A stretch of 13,983 bases of DNA from Candidatus Peregrinibacteria bacterium (GTDB lineage: Bacteria > Patescibacteriota > Gracilibacteria > UBA1369 > JACRIC01): positions 1 to 13,983 of the forward strand of contig JACRIC010000072.1 of assembly GCA_016235915.1 (NCBI GenBank). The letters run 5' to 3'. This document shows, one piece after another, positions 1 to 7,339 of this stretch. The notes under the pieces were generated by a model. That model was not told where the DNA came from. It saw only the letters and a program-made list of their open reading frames with translations, and did no database searches. Position numbers and translations under genes: made by a program. Position 1 is the first letter of the stretch; each line of letters begins with the position of its first letter.

Positions 1-1
1 G

Positions 2-3000
2 GCTATCACCACGAATCCTTCCAAATTTGAGGGGCCGTATGACTGGACAGCGTCAAGCGGCGGAAAACTTACCGACTCTTGCTCGTGGACTTCATGGCCC
101 ACCAACACCGCCGATGAAAAAATGACCTTCTGCGGCGACAATGTCGGTGAAAAAGTCAGCGTGAAAAATCGCGATTTTACCTCCTGCGCTGATTCCACCA
201 TCATCACGGATTATTGCGGAAACGGCTATACCTACACCGCGGGCGGCGAGGAATGTGACGACGGAAACACGAGCAACTCCGACAAATGCACCACTTCCTG
301 CGATCTTACGTATTGCGGAGACAAGGTCGTCCAAAATCCCAACGGCAATGGACAAAAAGAAGAATGTGACGATGGAAATACCACGAATAACGACGGATGC
401 GATTCGACTTGTAAAAAAGAAGTCACTCCAACCAAATGTGAAAGCCTCAAATTCCTGAATACCGAAATCATCGCCAATACTCAAACAACACTTTCTGTCA
501 ACGTCGAACCTGACAGCTACGTTCCAGACATAAACTGGGCGGCAACCGAAACAGGAACTTTTAATGACAAAAATCCGTACAATTCTGAATCAGAAACATC
601 GGTCACCTTCAAAAACGGCTCCATTGATGAATATATCTTAGCTTACGACAGCAATTCTCCATTAAAATGCAACGATATCCTGCAAGTCATCGGCTGTAAA
701 TCGCTTGCCGTGACACCACCGTTATTCGATCTCACTCCCGGAAAAACGCAAACCATCACCATCACTCCAAATCCGACTTCATGGAACAAATCATTTCAAT
801 GGGAATCCACAGATACCTCCGCGACTTTTAACGGACAATTCTCTGGTTATACGAGCAATGATTATACCGTTGAATATACTGGAAACACCGCGGCTTTCAT
901 CAGCATCACGGATATCTATGGAAATTGTAACGCCTCGTCACAAGCGACTACTTCAGTCGTTACGCCAATCTGCGGCGATGGTCATGTCGACGCCGACGAG
1001 GAATGCGATGACGGAAATACCATTGACACCGACAGCTGTAGCAACGCCTGCAAAATACCAACAGTCACTCCGTTGTGTGGAAACGGCATAGTAGAAACAG
1101 GCGAACAGTGCGATGACGGCAACACCGTAGACACTGACAATTGCAGAAATAACTGCACAATCCCGCCCACCAACCCAATCGTTTGCACGGGCATCACCTC
1201 AAACCCAACCTCTCTGTCTGCCGGACTAGCCTCCGACATCTCCATCACGCCTCAACCCGCAAATTTTACCGGAACTTTTATCTGGACCGCTACACAAGGA
1301 CTTCTTCAAAATCTTTCCAATCCAGAAAGCGCCCCAGCCAGCACCATCAACACGGATGAAAATGACGTTGTGCATTACGATGGAAATTCTGCGAGCGGCG
1401 ATACTATTTCAATCCGTGAACAAAGCAACCAGTGCGCGGCTTCAATGCCTATAACAGGACCTGGTGGTGGCGGCCCGTCCTGCGGAAACGGCGTTATCGA
1501 ATCCGGCGAGCAGTGCGAACCGCCAAACACTGCCACTTGCGATGCCAACTGCCAAACCATAACATCAGGAGGAGGAGGTCCGGGAGGTCCTGGCGGCACT
1601 CCCTGCAACATTCATCTCAAAAACGACAAAAACGAATATCTCTATGACGGAACTCAATATCCAGCGGATGTAACCCTCTCCGAATCCCCTCTCCGCTTTT
1701 ACATCGAAGAAATCAGTTCCGGAAAACCCTACGATCTCAAAACGGTGAATATGTCAGGAGATTTCGTCGGCAACTTCACTTCCTATATCGATACCAATTG
1801 GAGCACCGTCGGAAAAACCGGAGAAAATCCGATGCAACAAAACTATCAGACATACTACAGCTTCGATCTCAATCCGTCATACATTGATGCCGACACGAGA
1901 CTCACGGTGAGTTCCGAGTTCGATTCCTGTTCAGCACAGCTGAAATTTTCTCTCGAAGGTCCCGGCGGAGGTACCCCGGGCGGCGAAGCATGCACATCTA
2001 TGAAAGCCTCCATCGACACCATCAATTTCGGCATGATAAACATTGAAAATCAACTCCCAATCATCGTGGAGCTCATCACCGATCCACAAAATTACTCTGA
2101 CACCTTTACATGGACAAGTACGCTTCCTTTCACATTTAACGGCTTCGAGTCGGGCTATTCGAATGGCGATAAAACCGTGGCCATCGACCTGGCTCCAGGA
2201 AAAACCATCGCCAATGTCGAAACAGGAACCATTTCCATAAAAAGCACCGCTCAAACCTCATGCAATGCGTCCATAGACGTCATTCCCGCTGTTACTGGAG
2301 GCGAAGGCATTGATTCCCTGGTGAAAAAATCGACCTGCCTTGCCCACGGAACAAATATCGGACAAAACGGCGATACTACGACATACGATATGTTCTATTA
2401 TTTCGAACCCGAAGGACGAGACGCGACCGTAATTTTCAAGTATACATTTGGAGACAATAATGGAAAAATTTCTGGGGAAATAAATGGAATACCCACAGCT
2501 TCCGATCATATAAAATATACGGGAATGGAGGGGCCAATGCTAAAAAAAGAAAGCGTTGACAAGATAATTCTCGCATGTACGGCATTTTCTACTTCTCTCT
2601 GCTACGAAGGCGATCTCGACAACGCCTCTGGATTCACATTAAAAAACATAAACGACAACTCGATTGACTTTAAAAACGATTTCATTCAAATAACTTTTAC
2701 CGGAATCATCAACGCTGAAACCGACCTCACCTGTGATGATGCAGAAAGCAGTCTGGAACTCTTCCGAAACCATCTCAAGTCACAAGCATACGACGCTTCA
2801 GGAATCGCAACATCCGCTCACGACTCCTACGCCTCGATCTGGGCGACCTGCTCCTCCTCCCTTCTCACTCGCAACATGGGAGACGTTTTCTTTGAAGAGC
2901 CGTTTGATTGGGGAGTGGATACCACGACCATTTCCGGTGTTAAAAATTCCACAGGCCTTGTTTTCAAAAAATACGAAACTTCCGAACCCGCGACATCATG

Positions 3001-3739
3001 CCAAACCGGCGGCGCAAATCTCATTGACCGTTTTTCAAGCTACATCTGTGAATTTTCGACATTCATAGACTCGCTTTGGGAACAAGAAGCATCTGTCGAA
3101 GATTCCATTGCCAATCGTATCGAAAACAACATGGCAACAATAACGCGCTACTTTGAAAAAAGCGGATCTGCCGCGAACGCCGAAACCATTTCCTCATTAA
3201 ATATCGCGGAACTGAAAACATCAACCATTTTCTCCGAAAAACCAGATACAACACAAAACATCTACGAATACCACGGCGACCTGACTCTTGAAAAATACGA
3301 AGACATCATAATCGACGACCCCTCAGCAAAAACCATCCTTGTATACGGAAATCTCATCATCAATTCCAATATCAAATACGCGGCAACCTCAGAAACCACG
3401 CTGTATAAAAATATTCCTTCCATCGCGTTTGTGGTGAGAAAGGATGCTCGAGCGGATTCGGGAAATATCAAAATCGCACCAGACGTAAAACACATTTCCG
3501 GAGTATTCTACGCAGAAAATAGCTTCGAAAGCACCGGCGGCAACTCCAATGAAATGTTGACGATTCAAGGGTCGGTGTACGGCGACATTGAACCGCTCTT
3601 TAAGACCCGAAAAAGTATCGGCAATCCTGAAAAAGATGAAGGTTCCATGGTAATCCTGTACGATGAACGCATCATGCTCAATACCCCTCCCGGGCTGAAA
3701 GACATTCTGGAATCGAATTGGGAGGAAGTGGCGAGATAA
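2..3739 (+). CDS. Large Cys-rich modular surface/secreted protein with DUF4215-type repeats, 5' end outside the window
   Basis: The frame is open from base 2, and about 40 in-frame residues precede the first ATG at 122, so that ATG is not the real start and the gene is truncated at the left edge. About 1245 residues are visible. Seen: five Cys-rich units of the CGNG..E.CDDGN type (DUF4215 / myxobacterial disulfide repeat, from family knowledge). Six modules of roughly 80-110 residues are each bracketed by Cys and look beta-rich, with a W.(S/A)T core. Three Gly/Pro-rich linkers lie near 1457-1480, 1565-1603 and 1955-1990. The C-terminal third ends in a beta-roll-like domain (NTPPGLKD near the end). 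No membrane segment or LPXTG signal is visible at the C-terminus. Many paired cysteines imply disulfides and export; the signal peptide would be upstream. Inferred role: surface structure or adhesin-like protein; the ligand is unknown. Its stop is followed one base later by a REP-like palindrome. Confidence 0.9.
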   Translation, partial: AITTNPSKFEGPYDWTASSGGKLTDSCSWTSWPTNTADEKMTFCGDNVGEKVSVKNRDFTSCADSTIITDYCGNGYTYTAGGEECDDGNTSNSDKCTTSCDLTYCGDKVVQNPNGNGQKEECDDGNTTNNDGCDSTCKKEVTPTKCESLKFLNTEIIANTQTTLSVNVEPDSYVPDINWAATETGTFNDKNPYNSESETSVTFKNGSIDEYILAYDSNSPLKCNDILQVIGCKSLAVTPPLFDLTPGKTQTITITPNPTSWNKSFQWESTDTSATFNGQFSGYTSNDYTVEYTGNTAAFISITDIYGNCNASSQATTSVVTPICGDGHVDADEECDDGNTIDTDSCSNACKIPTVTPLCGNGIVETGEQCDDGNTVDTDNCRNNCTIPPTNPIVCTGITSNPTSLSAGLASDISITPQPANFTGTFIWTATQGLLQNLSNPESAPASTINTDENDVVHYDGNSASGDTISIREQSNQCAASMPITGPGGGGPSCGNGVIESGEQCEPPNTATCDANCQTITSGGGGPGGPGGTPCNIHLKNDKNEYLYDGTQYPADVTLSESPLRFYIEEISSGKPYDLKTVNMSGDFVGNFTSYIDTNWSTVGKTGENPMQQNYQTYYSFDLNPSYIDADTRLTVSSEFDSCSAQLKFSLEGPGGGTPGGEACTSMKASIDTINFGMINIENQLPIIVELITDPQNYSDTFTWTSTLPFTFNGFESGYSNGDKTVAIDLAPGKTIANVETGTISIKSTAQTSCNASIDVIPAVTGGEGIDSLVKKSTCLAHGTNIGQNGDTTTYDMFYYFEPEGRDATVIFKYTFGDNNGKISGEINGIPTASDHIKYTGMEGPMLKKESVDKIILACTAFSTSLCYEGDLDNASGFTLKNINDNSIDFKNDFIQITFTGIINAETDLTCDDAESSLELFRNHLKSQAYDASGIATSAHDSYASIWATCSSSLLTRNMGDVFFEEPFDWGVDTTTISGVKNSTGLVFKKYETSEPATSCQTGGANLIDRFSSYICEFSTFIDSLWEQEASVEDSIANRIENNMATITRYFEKSGSAANAETISSLNIAELKTSTIFSEKPDTTQNIYEYHGDLTLEKYEDIIIDDPSAKTILVYGNLIINSNIKYAATSETTLYKNIPSIAFVVRKDARADSGNIKIAPDVKHISGVFYAENSFESTGGNSNEMLTIQGSVYGDIEPLFKTRKSIGNPEKDEGSMVILYDERIMLNTPPGLKDILESNWEEVAR
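215..412 (+). repeat. DUF4215-type Cys-rich repeats 1 and 2 (protein-level)
   Basis: Two tandem units lie inside the large CDS, at about 215-301 and 314-412. Each starts CG(N/D), contains the ECDDGNT core and ends in Cys after a S/D..C spacing. The first has an atypical insert (YTYTAGG) between the CGNG and ECDDGN halves, and the second an NPNGNGQKE insert. Disulfide pairing is inferred from the family. Confidence 0.9.
971..1156 (+). repeat. DUF4215-type Cys-rich repeats 3 and 4 (protein-level)
   Basis: Two units at about 971-1051 and 1076-1156, both with the canonical CG(D/N)G.V...E.CDDGNT.D.D.C...C pattern and no inserts. They are also similar at DNA level (GATGACGG-type core), so they probably arose by duplication. 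Confidence 0.9.
1481..1552 (+). repeat. DUF4215-type Cys-rich repeat 5, degenerate (protein-level)
   Basis: Starts CGNGVIESGEQC like the others, but the DDGN core is replaced by EPPN and the unit is shorter. All expected Cys-like anchors remain (C, C, C and C). It sits between two Gly/Pro-rich linkers. Confidence 0.8.
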
Positions 3740-3790
3740 TGTCATTCCTGACAGGAAGGTCGCCTTTGGCGACCGCTCCTGATCAGGAAT
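3740..3790. repeat. REP-like palindrome, left side of the GIY-YIG cassette; possible terminator
   Basis: Begins one base after the TAA of the large CDS. Outer arms ATTCCTGA (3744-3751) and TCAGGAAT (3783-3790) are perfect complements. The centre has a second perfect hairpin GGTCGCC-TTT-GGCGACC, and AGGA/TCCT pairing lies between. The outer sequence (TGTCATTCCTG...CAGGAATCT) resembles widespread bacterial intergenic palindromes. No U-tract follows, so intrinsic termination is uncertain. Confidence 0.75.
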
Positions 3791-3808
3791 CTATTCAAAC
3801 CCTCTAAT

Positions 3809-4099
3809 ATGAAAACATATTTTGTGTATATTATTACCAATTTTACTCACAGTACTCTGTACATCGGTATAACAAATAATTTGGAAAGACGCATATACGA
3901 GCATAAAACAGGCATATTTGAAGGTTTTTCAAAAAAATATCATCTTAAATATTTGGTATACTGTGAAGAAACTTCCGATGTAATGTCCGCCATCGAGCGA
4001 GAAAAACAGCTCAAAAAATGGAAACGTTCTTGGAAAGACAAGCTCATTGAGGATTTTAATCCAATGTGGCAAGATTTAAGCAGTGAAACAAATAAATAG
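3809..4099 (+). CDS. Small GIY-YIG family endonuclease-like protein
   Basis: A 96-residue single-domain protein of the short GIY-YIG (UPF0213/YhbQ-like) family. Visible: VYI at residues 6-8 and YIG at 18-20 (the split GIY...YIG motif), the helix Arg pair at 27-28 followed by EHK, the Glu-rich AIEREKQLK stretch near 62-69 carrying the expected catalytic Glu, and an NP pair at 84-85. Length and architecture are complete for the family. Members are presumed to cut DNA with a divalent metal, but most short ones have no assigned job. No Shine-Dalgarno sequence is seen before the ATG. The gene lies between two REP-like palindromes in opposite orientation, the right one beginning at its stop codon, which suggests the gene and palindromes moved or act together. 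A housekeeping DNA-repair role cannot be excluded. Confidence 0.92.
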   Translation: MKTYFVYIITNFTHSTLYIGITNNLERRIYEHKTGIFEGFSKKYHLKYLVYCEETSDVMSAIEREKQLKKWKRSWKDKLIEDFNPMWQDLSSETNK

Positions 4100-4123
4100 A
4101 TCCCTGCTTTCGCAGGGATGACA
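4100..4123. repeat. REP-like palindrome, right side of the GIY-YIG cassette
   Basis: A perfect 8-bp stem ATCCCTGC / GCAGGGAT (4100-4107 and 4112-4119) with loop TTTC, followed by GACA. Read on the minus strand it starts TGTCATCCCTG, matching 10 of 11 bases of the left element's start, so the two copies are inverted relative to each other. It ends 11 bases before the holA start codon and would form a hairpin in any holA leader transcribed from upstream. Confidence 0.8.
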
Positions 4124-4134
4124 AATATCCCCCC

Positions 4135-5154
4135 ATGCCCCTCTTCCTCTTCACCGGCTCCGACAGCTATCGAATCCAGCAAAAAATCGAATATTGGAAA
4201 AAATCTTTTGCCGAAAAACACGGCGGCTCGGCAAATATCACTCTTTTAGACGGAAAAAAAATTGAACTCGCCGAAATACGATCAGCTTTTGAAACACTCC
4301 CGTTATTAGCCGAAAAAAGGCTCATTATCATACGGGATTTTCTCAAAAACGCGAAACCGAAAAATGAAGAAGATGGAGAAGAAGTCGAAAACACCGCGCT
4401 CAAAGATCAAAAAAAACTCGCGACCGCCCTGGAAAACCTCTCAGATGATTGCATCCTCGTTTTCGTGGAACCAGGATCATTTCCTGACAGAAGAAGCGCT
4501 CTGGTAAAAAAAATACAAAAAAATGGAAAAATCGAAGTGTTCGAAACATTGGAAGGAGCCTCGCTGACACAATGGATTCTCGACACAGTGAAAGAACACG
4601 GCGGGAAAATATCACCGGCAAATGCCGATTTTCTCGCTCGCCACATTGGATCCAACCTCTGGCAACTCGGAAATGAAATCGAAAAACTCGTCACCTTCGC
4701 GGACCAAAGAGAAATCACGGAAAAAGACATTCTCCTGCTCACAAAAGCCAATATAAAAACCACCATTTTCAAGCTCACCGATTACTTCGGACAAAAAAAT
4801 GCGCGGCTCGCCATCGAAACACTCGACACGCTCACCAAAAACAGCGAGGATATTTTTTACATTTTTTTCATGATTGTCCGGCATTTCCGGATTCTCATTC
4901 AGGTAAAATCCCTTCTGGAACAAAAAAAATCACAACAGAATATCTTGACCGAACTCCACCTGCACCCGTTCGTGATCGACACAGCCATCCGGCAATGCCG
5001 AAATTTCCCACTCACGGCACTCAAGACAATATACGGAAAACTCCTCACCATCGACGAATCCGCAAAAACCGGAAAAATTAAAACGTCAACTCTTGACACG
5101 AGACCGATGAATCTCGTGCTGGAGACATTCATTTTGGACTGCTGTAAACGATAA
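4135..5154 (+). CDS. holA: DNA polymerase III, delta subunit
   Basis: A 339-residue clamp-loader delta subunit, the wrench that opens the sliding clamp within the delta-tau/gamma-delta' loader. Seen: the N-terminal LF.GSD start, the conserved ETLPLLAEKRLIIIRDF block near residues 60-80, the central lid-region segment around GSNLWQLGNEIEKL (about 178-191), and the helical C-terminal collar domain (FKLTDYF, IFFMIVRHFRIL, then a C-terminal TRPMNLVLETFIL helix). Length is normal for the family. The ATG at 4135 puts the usual beta-strand at the very N-terminus; no Shine-Dalgarno sequence is seen. It follows the GIY-YIG cassette by 11 bases and could be read from a promoter upstream of it. It converges on glnA. 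Confidence 0.9.
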   Translation: MPLFLFTGSDSYRIQQKIEYWKKSFAEKHGGSANITLLDGKKIELAEIRSAFETLPLLAEKRLIIIRDFLKNAKPKNEEDGEEVENTALKDQKKLATALENLSDDCILVFVEPGSFPDRRSALVKKIQKNGKIEVFETLEGASLTQWILDTVKEHGGKISPANADFLARHIGSNLWQLGNEIEKLVTFADQREITEKDILLLTKANIKTTIFKLTDYFGQKNARLAIETLDTLTKNSEDIFYIFFMIVRHFRILIQVKSLLEQKKSQQNILTELHLHPFVIDTAIRQCRNFPLTALKTIYGKLLTIDESAKTGKIKTSTLDTRPMNLVLETFILDCCKR

Positions 5155-5337
5155 TGAGGATACATTTTTCAGGCTATCAGTGAGCGACCGCGATGAGCGA
5201 AGCAGTGGTAAAAAACCTCTCAAAATCGATGCAATGCAAGGAGACAAGCCGTTCCCGACGGAGCCGTACTCATTCAAAGGTACGGCGACGAGGGAACGGC
5301 GCAGTCGACGAAGCAGTGCACGATTTTCAGAGGTTTT
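5155..5337. other. Intergenic region between convergent holA and glnA
   Basis: No plausible gene. The short plus-strand reading frames here are low-complexity translations of repeat DNA (Arg/Ser-rich). It holds a GAGCGACCGCGATGAGCGAA segment (5183-5202) related to the intergenic repeats at 9009 and 13753, a duplicated CGAAGCAGTG (5198-5207 and 5309-5318), and the large palindrome described separately. Confidence 0.7.
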
Positions 5338-5340
5338 TCA
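5209..5340. terminator. Large nested palindrome, candidate bidirectional terminator
   Basis: Outer arms TAAAAAACCTCTCAAAATCG (5209-5228) and the complement of 5321-5340 match at 18 of 20 positions; the right arm ends in the glnA stop codon. Inside is a second stem, GCCGTTCCC (5248-5256) with GGGAACGGC (5292-5300), and within that GCCGTAC (5263-5269) with GTACGGC (5280-5286). A-rich left and T-rich right outer arms give T-runs on both strands, fitting a terminator for both holA and glnA. It could instead be a repeat element with long inverted ends. Confidence 0.55.
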
Positions 5341-6765
5341 ATACACCTCCAAATACTTCTCTATTTCCCACGGCGTCACACTCATACGGTAATCATCCCA
5401 TTCCGCTTCTTTGGCTTCGATAAGTTTCATAAAAGTGTGTTCTCCCAAAACCGATCGCATGAGTTCACTCTTTTTGCATTCATCAATCGCCTCTTTGAGA
5501 TTGCCGCAGACGGTTCCAATCGAACGCGCCTGAACCTCTTCATCATCAAAATGAAAAATATTTTCCTCAACCGGAGCCGGTGGTGTCAATCCGCGCTCCA
5601 CTCCATCCAATCCAGCCGCGAGCATCACCGCAAACGCCAAATACGGATTGCAAGTTGGATCAGGACAGCGAAGCTCGATTCTGGTAGCCGATTCTCTCCC
5701 CGCCGTAATCTGCGGCACGCGAATCAGAGCTGAACGATTCGTCCGAGCCCAAGCAATATACACCGGAGCCTCATATCCCACGACCAACCTTTTATACGAA
5801 TTCACCGTCGGATTTGTCACGAGATTGCACTCGCGAATATGCTCAAGTTGACCGGCAATAAAACTCTTCGCAAGAGGTGAAAGCCCATACGACTCCTGCG
5901 ACTTCTCATGAAAACTATTAGCGCCATTTTTAAACAAACTCTGATGCACATGCATTCCTGAACCATTGATTCCTCGAATCGGTTTCGCCATAAAAGTGGC
6001 GTGAAGACCATGACGCATAGCCACCGTTTTGAGCACCATCCGCAATGTCACGGCATTATCGGCCGTCGTAAGCGCGTCGGCATAGCGAAAATCGATTTCA
6101 TGACTTCCTGCCGCCACTTCATGATGAAGAGCCTCGACATCAATTCCCATTCCTTGCAACTCAAAACTCATTTCCTGCCGAATTTCAGCCGCCAGATCGG
6201 TCGTCTGATCGAAATATCCGCCGTTATCATGCGGCAAAGGTTGAATTTTTCCATTTTCATCTTTTCGAAAAAGAAAAAATTCCAATTCCGGACCCGTATT
6301 ATAAATATAGCCAAGTTTCGCGGCCTTTTCTAATTGACGTTGTAAAATAAAACGCGGATCGCCGGAAAAAGGCTGGCCATTGGACATATACACATCGCAA
6401 ATAATCCGCGCCGTCGGCGCCTGACTGTCAGCCGTCCAAGGAAGCACGGCGAACGTGCGGAGATCCGGCCGTAAAAACATATCACTCTCAAAAATTCTCG
6501 TAAAACCTTCGATGGAAGACCCGTCAAACCACACATTATGATCTATGGCATCCTCAAGTTTCGACACCGGAATCGTAATCGCCTTCACGATGCCAAAAAG
6601 ATCGGTAAACTGCATATTCAAAAACTGCACATTCTGTTTTTTCACAAGATCGAGGATATACTCGCGAGTCGCCGTTTCGGGAATTTTGCCATAATCATGA
6701 AATTTTCGCAAAGAATGCTGTTTTTGAGAAGAACCGGTCATCATCGCAGAAGCGCTTGGTGGCAT
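5338..6765 (-). CDS. glnA: Glutamine synthetase, type I
   Basis: Makes glutamine from glutamate, ammonia and ATP in the cytoplasm as a dodecamer. With the ATG at 6765 it is 475 residues. Visible: QFTDLFG near 52-58, the DGSSIEGF latch near 81-88, metal-ligand Glu in PELEFFLF (about 159-166), GGYFD, HHEVAAGSHEIDF (about 214-226), the ATP-binding KP...NGSGMH.HQS block (about 261-276), and NRSALIRVP with SATRIELRCPDP. The segment that carries the adenylylated Tyr in enteric enzymes reads NIFHFDDEE here, with Phe, so that control is probably absent. Start uncertain: ATGs at 6765, 6744 and 6741, and a GTG at 6837, are in frame. No clear Shine-Dalgarno sequence precedes any. A weak TTGAAC-17-TATCGT promoter (6824 to 6796) would favour 6765 or 6744. 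Family enzymes usually begin close to the REYILDLV helix, so about 30 N-terminal residues are extra. Confidence 0.93.
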   Translation of the reverse strand: MPPSASAMMTGSSQKQHSLRKFHDYGKIPETATREYILDLVKKQNVQFLNMQFTDLFGIVKAITIPVSKLEDAIDHNVWFDGSSIEGFTRIFESDMFLRPDLRTFAVLPWTADSQAPTARIICDVYMSNGQPFSGDPRFILQRQLEKAAKLGYIYNTGPELEFFLFRKDENGKIQPLPHDNGGYFDQTTDLAAEIRQEMSFELQGMGIDVEALHHEVAAGSHEIDFRYADALTTADNAVTLRMVLKTVAMRHGLHATFMAKPIRGINGSGMHVHQSLFKNGANSFHEKSQESYGLSPLAKSFIAGQLEHIRECNLVTNPTVNSYKRLVVGYEAPVYIAWARTNRSALIRVPQITAGRESATRIELRCPDPTCNPYLAFAVMLAAGLDGVERGLTPPAPVEENIFHFDDEEVQARSIGTVCGNLKEAIDECKKSELMRSVLGEHTFMKLIEAKEAEWDDYRMSVTPWEIEKYLEVY

Positions 6766-6864
6766 GGGAAGAAGGGTTAATGAATAACAAAACGCACGAT
6801 AAACCGAAAAATTTCGACGTTCAAGTGGCGTTAACACAATTTCATCTTTACAAAAATATTAAAA

Positions 6865-7339
6865 ATGTTAAAAAATACTCTTCAAAAAATCGGTCTGACC
6901 GACAAAGAAGCTCAAATCTATCTCGCAAGCCTCCACTTGGGACCGAGTACCGTTTCAGCCATAGCAGGAAGTGCGCCAAAATTGGCCGGATTATGACACA
7001 GCCTACGTTCAAAAACGTGTGAAGAAAAAAATCCACCTTCGCGGCATCGCGCCACTCGACGAATACGGTATCAAAGTACAACAAGAAGACAAAAAATATT
7101 TTCGGGAAATACGACGCGTGTCAGCGAAAGAATGTAATTTCAGCAACGAAATCAATATTTACGACGACAAGGTGGCGATTGTTTCATTTAAAGATGAGCT
7201 GATTGGCATGATTATCGAAAGCTCAGAAATCGCCAATACTCAGCGCGCGATTTTCAAGATGGCGTGGGAGTTTTCCAGAAATTTTCAAACGCATTCGCAA
7301 CTGTCAAAATCCTCTCTTCACCAAACTGCGGACCAATAA
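6865..7339 (+). pseudogene. Broken TrmB-family transcriptional regulator
   Basis: Two pieces of one regulator lie in different frames. Piece one, 6865-6996, starts ATG and reads MLKNTLQKIGLTDKEAQIYL, the typical TrmB winged-helix opening, then runs to a TGA after 43 residues. Piece two, in the +1-shifted frame from about 6965, reads NWPDYDTAYVQKR, then IRGIAPLDEYG-like, REIR, FSNEINIYDDKVAIVSF and IIESSEIANTQRAIFKMAW. This is the C-terminal effector-domain pattern of CPR TrmB-like proteins. Together they give about 145 residues where intact members have roughly 250, so about 100 residues between the helix-turn-helix and the effector domain are missing. The join appears near 6957-6975. The frame after KMAWEF (from about 7270) is antisense to conserved gatA codons and is not native. 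Convergent with gatA and divergent from glnA. Confidence 0.75.

Larger units (their letters stand above)
3740..4123. mobile_element. Putative mini-cassette: GIY-YIG gene with inverted REP-like ends
   Basis: 384 bp bounded by TGTCATTCCTG on the left and its near-complement CAGGGATGACA on the right (10 of 11 matching), enclosing one GIY-YIG gene and nothing else. The left boundary touches the stop of one gene and the right lies just before the start of holA, as if inserted between two neighbours. No target-site duplication is evident, and no transposase is present. Calling it mobile is inference. Confidence 0.35.

Noticed and set aside
982..1611. Minus-strand reading frames opposite the DUF4215 units
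   Set aside because: Translations are low-complexity Ser/Val/Gly strings that mirror the repeated ECDDGN codons on the plus strand; no starts, motifs or spacing support genes.
122..3739. ATG at 122 as the true start of the large Cys-rich gene
   Set aside because: The frame is open to the left edge with 40 more residues of the same composition, including Cys and W/T pattern, so the gene continues outside the window.
3740..4123. CRISPR array or classical insertion sequence at the palindromes
   Set aside because: Only two palindrome copies, inverted and not evenly spaced, with no transposase and no spacer series.
5180..5423. Short plus-strand open frames between holA and glnA
   Set aside because: They translate the nested palindrome and repeat blocks, giving Ser/Arg-rich peptides.
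6994..6996. UGA recoding (Gly or Sec) to rescue the TrmB fragment
   Set aside because: Read-through stays in the wrong frame for the downstream fragment, and UGA is a regular stop in glnA, gatA, ftsX and recO.
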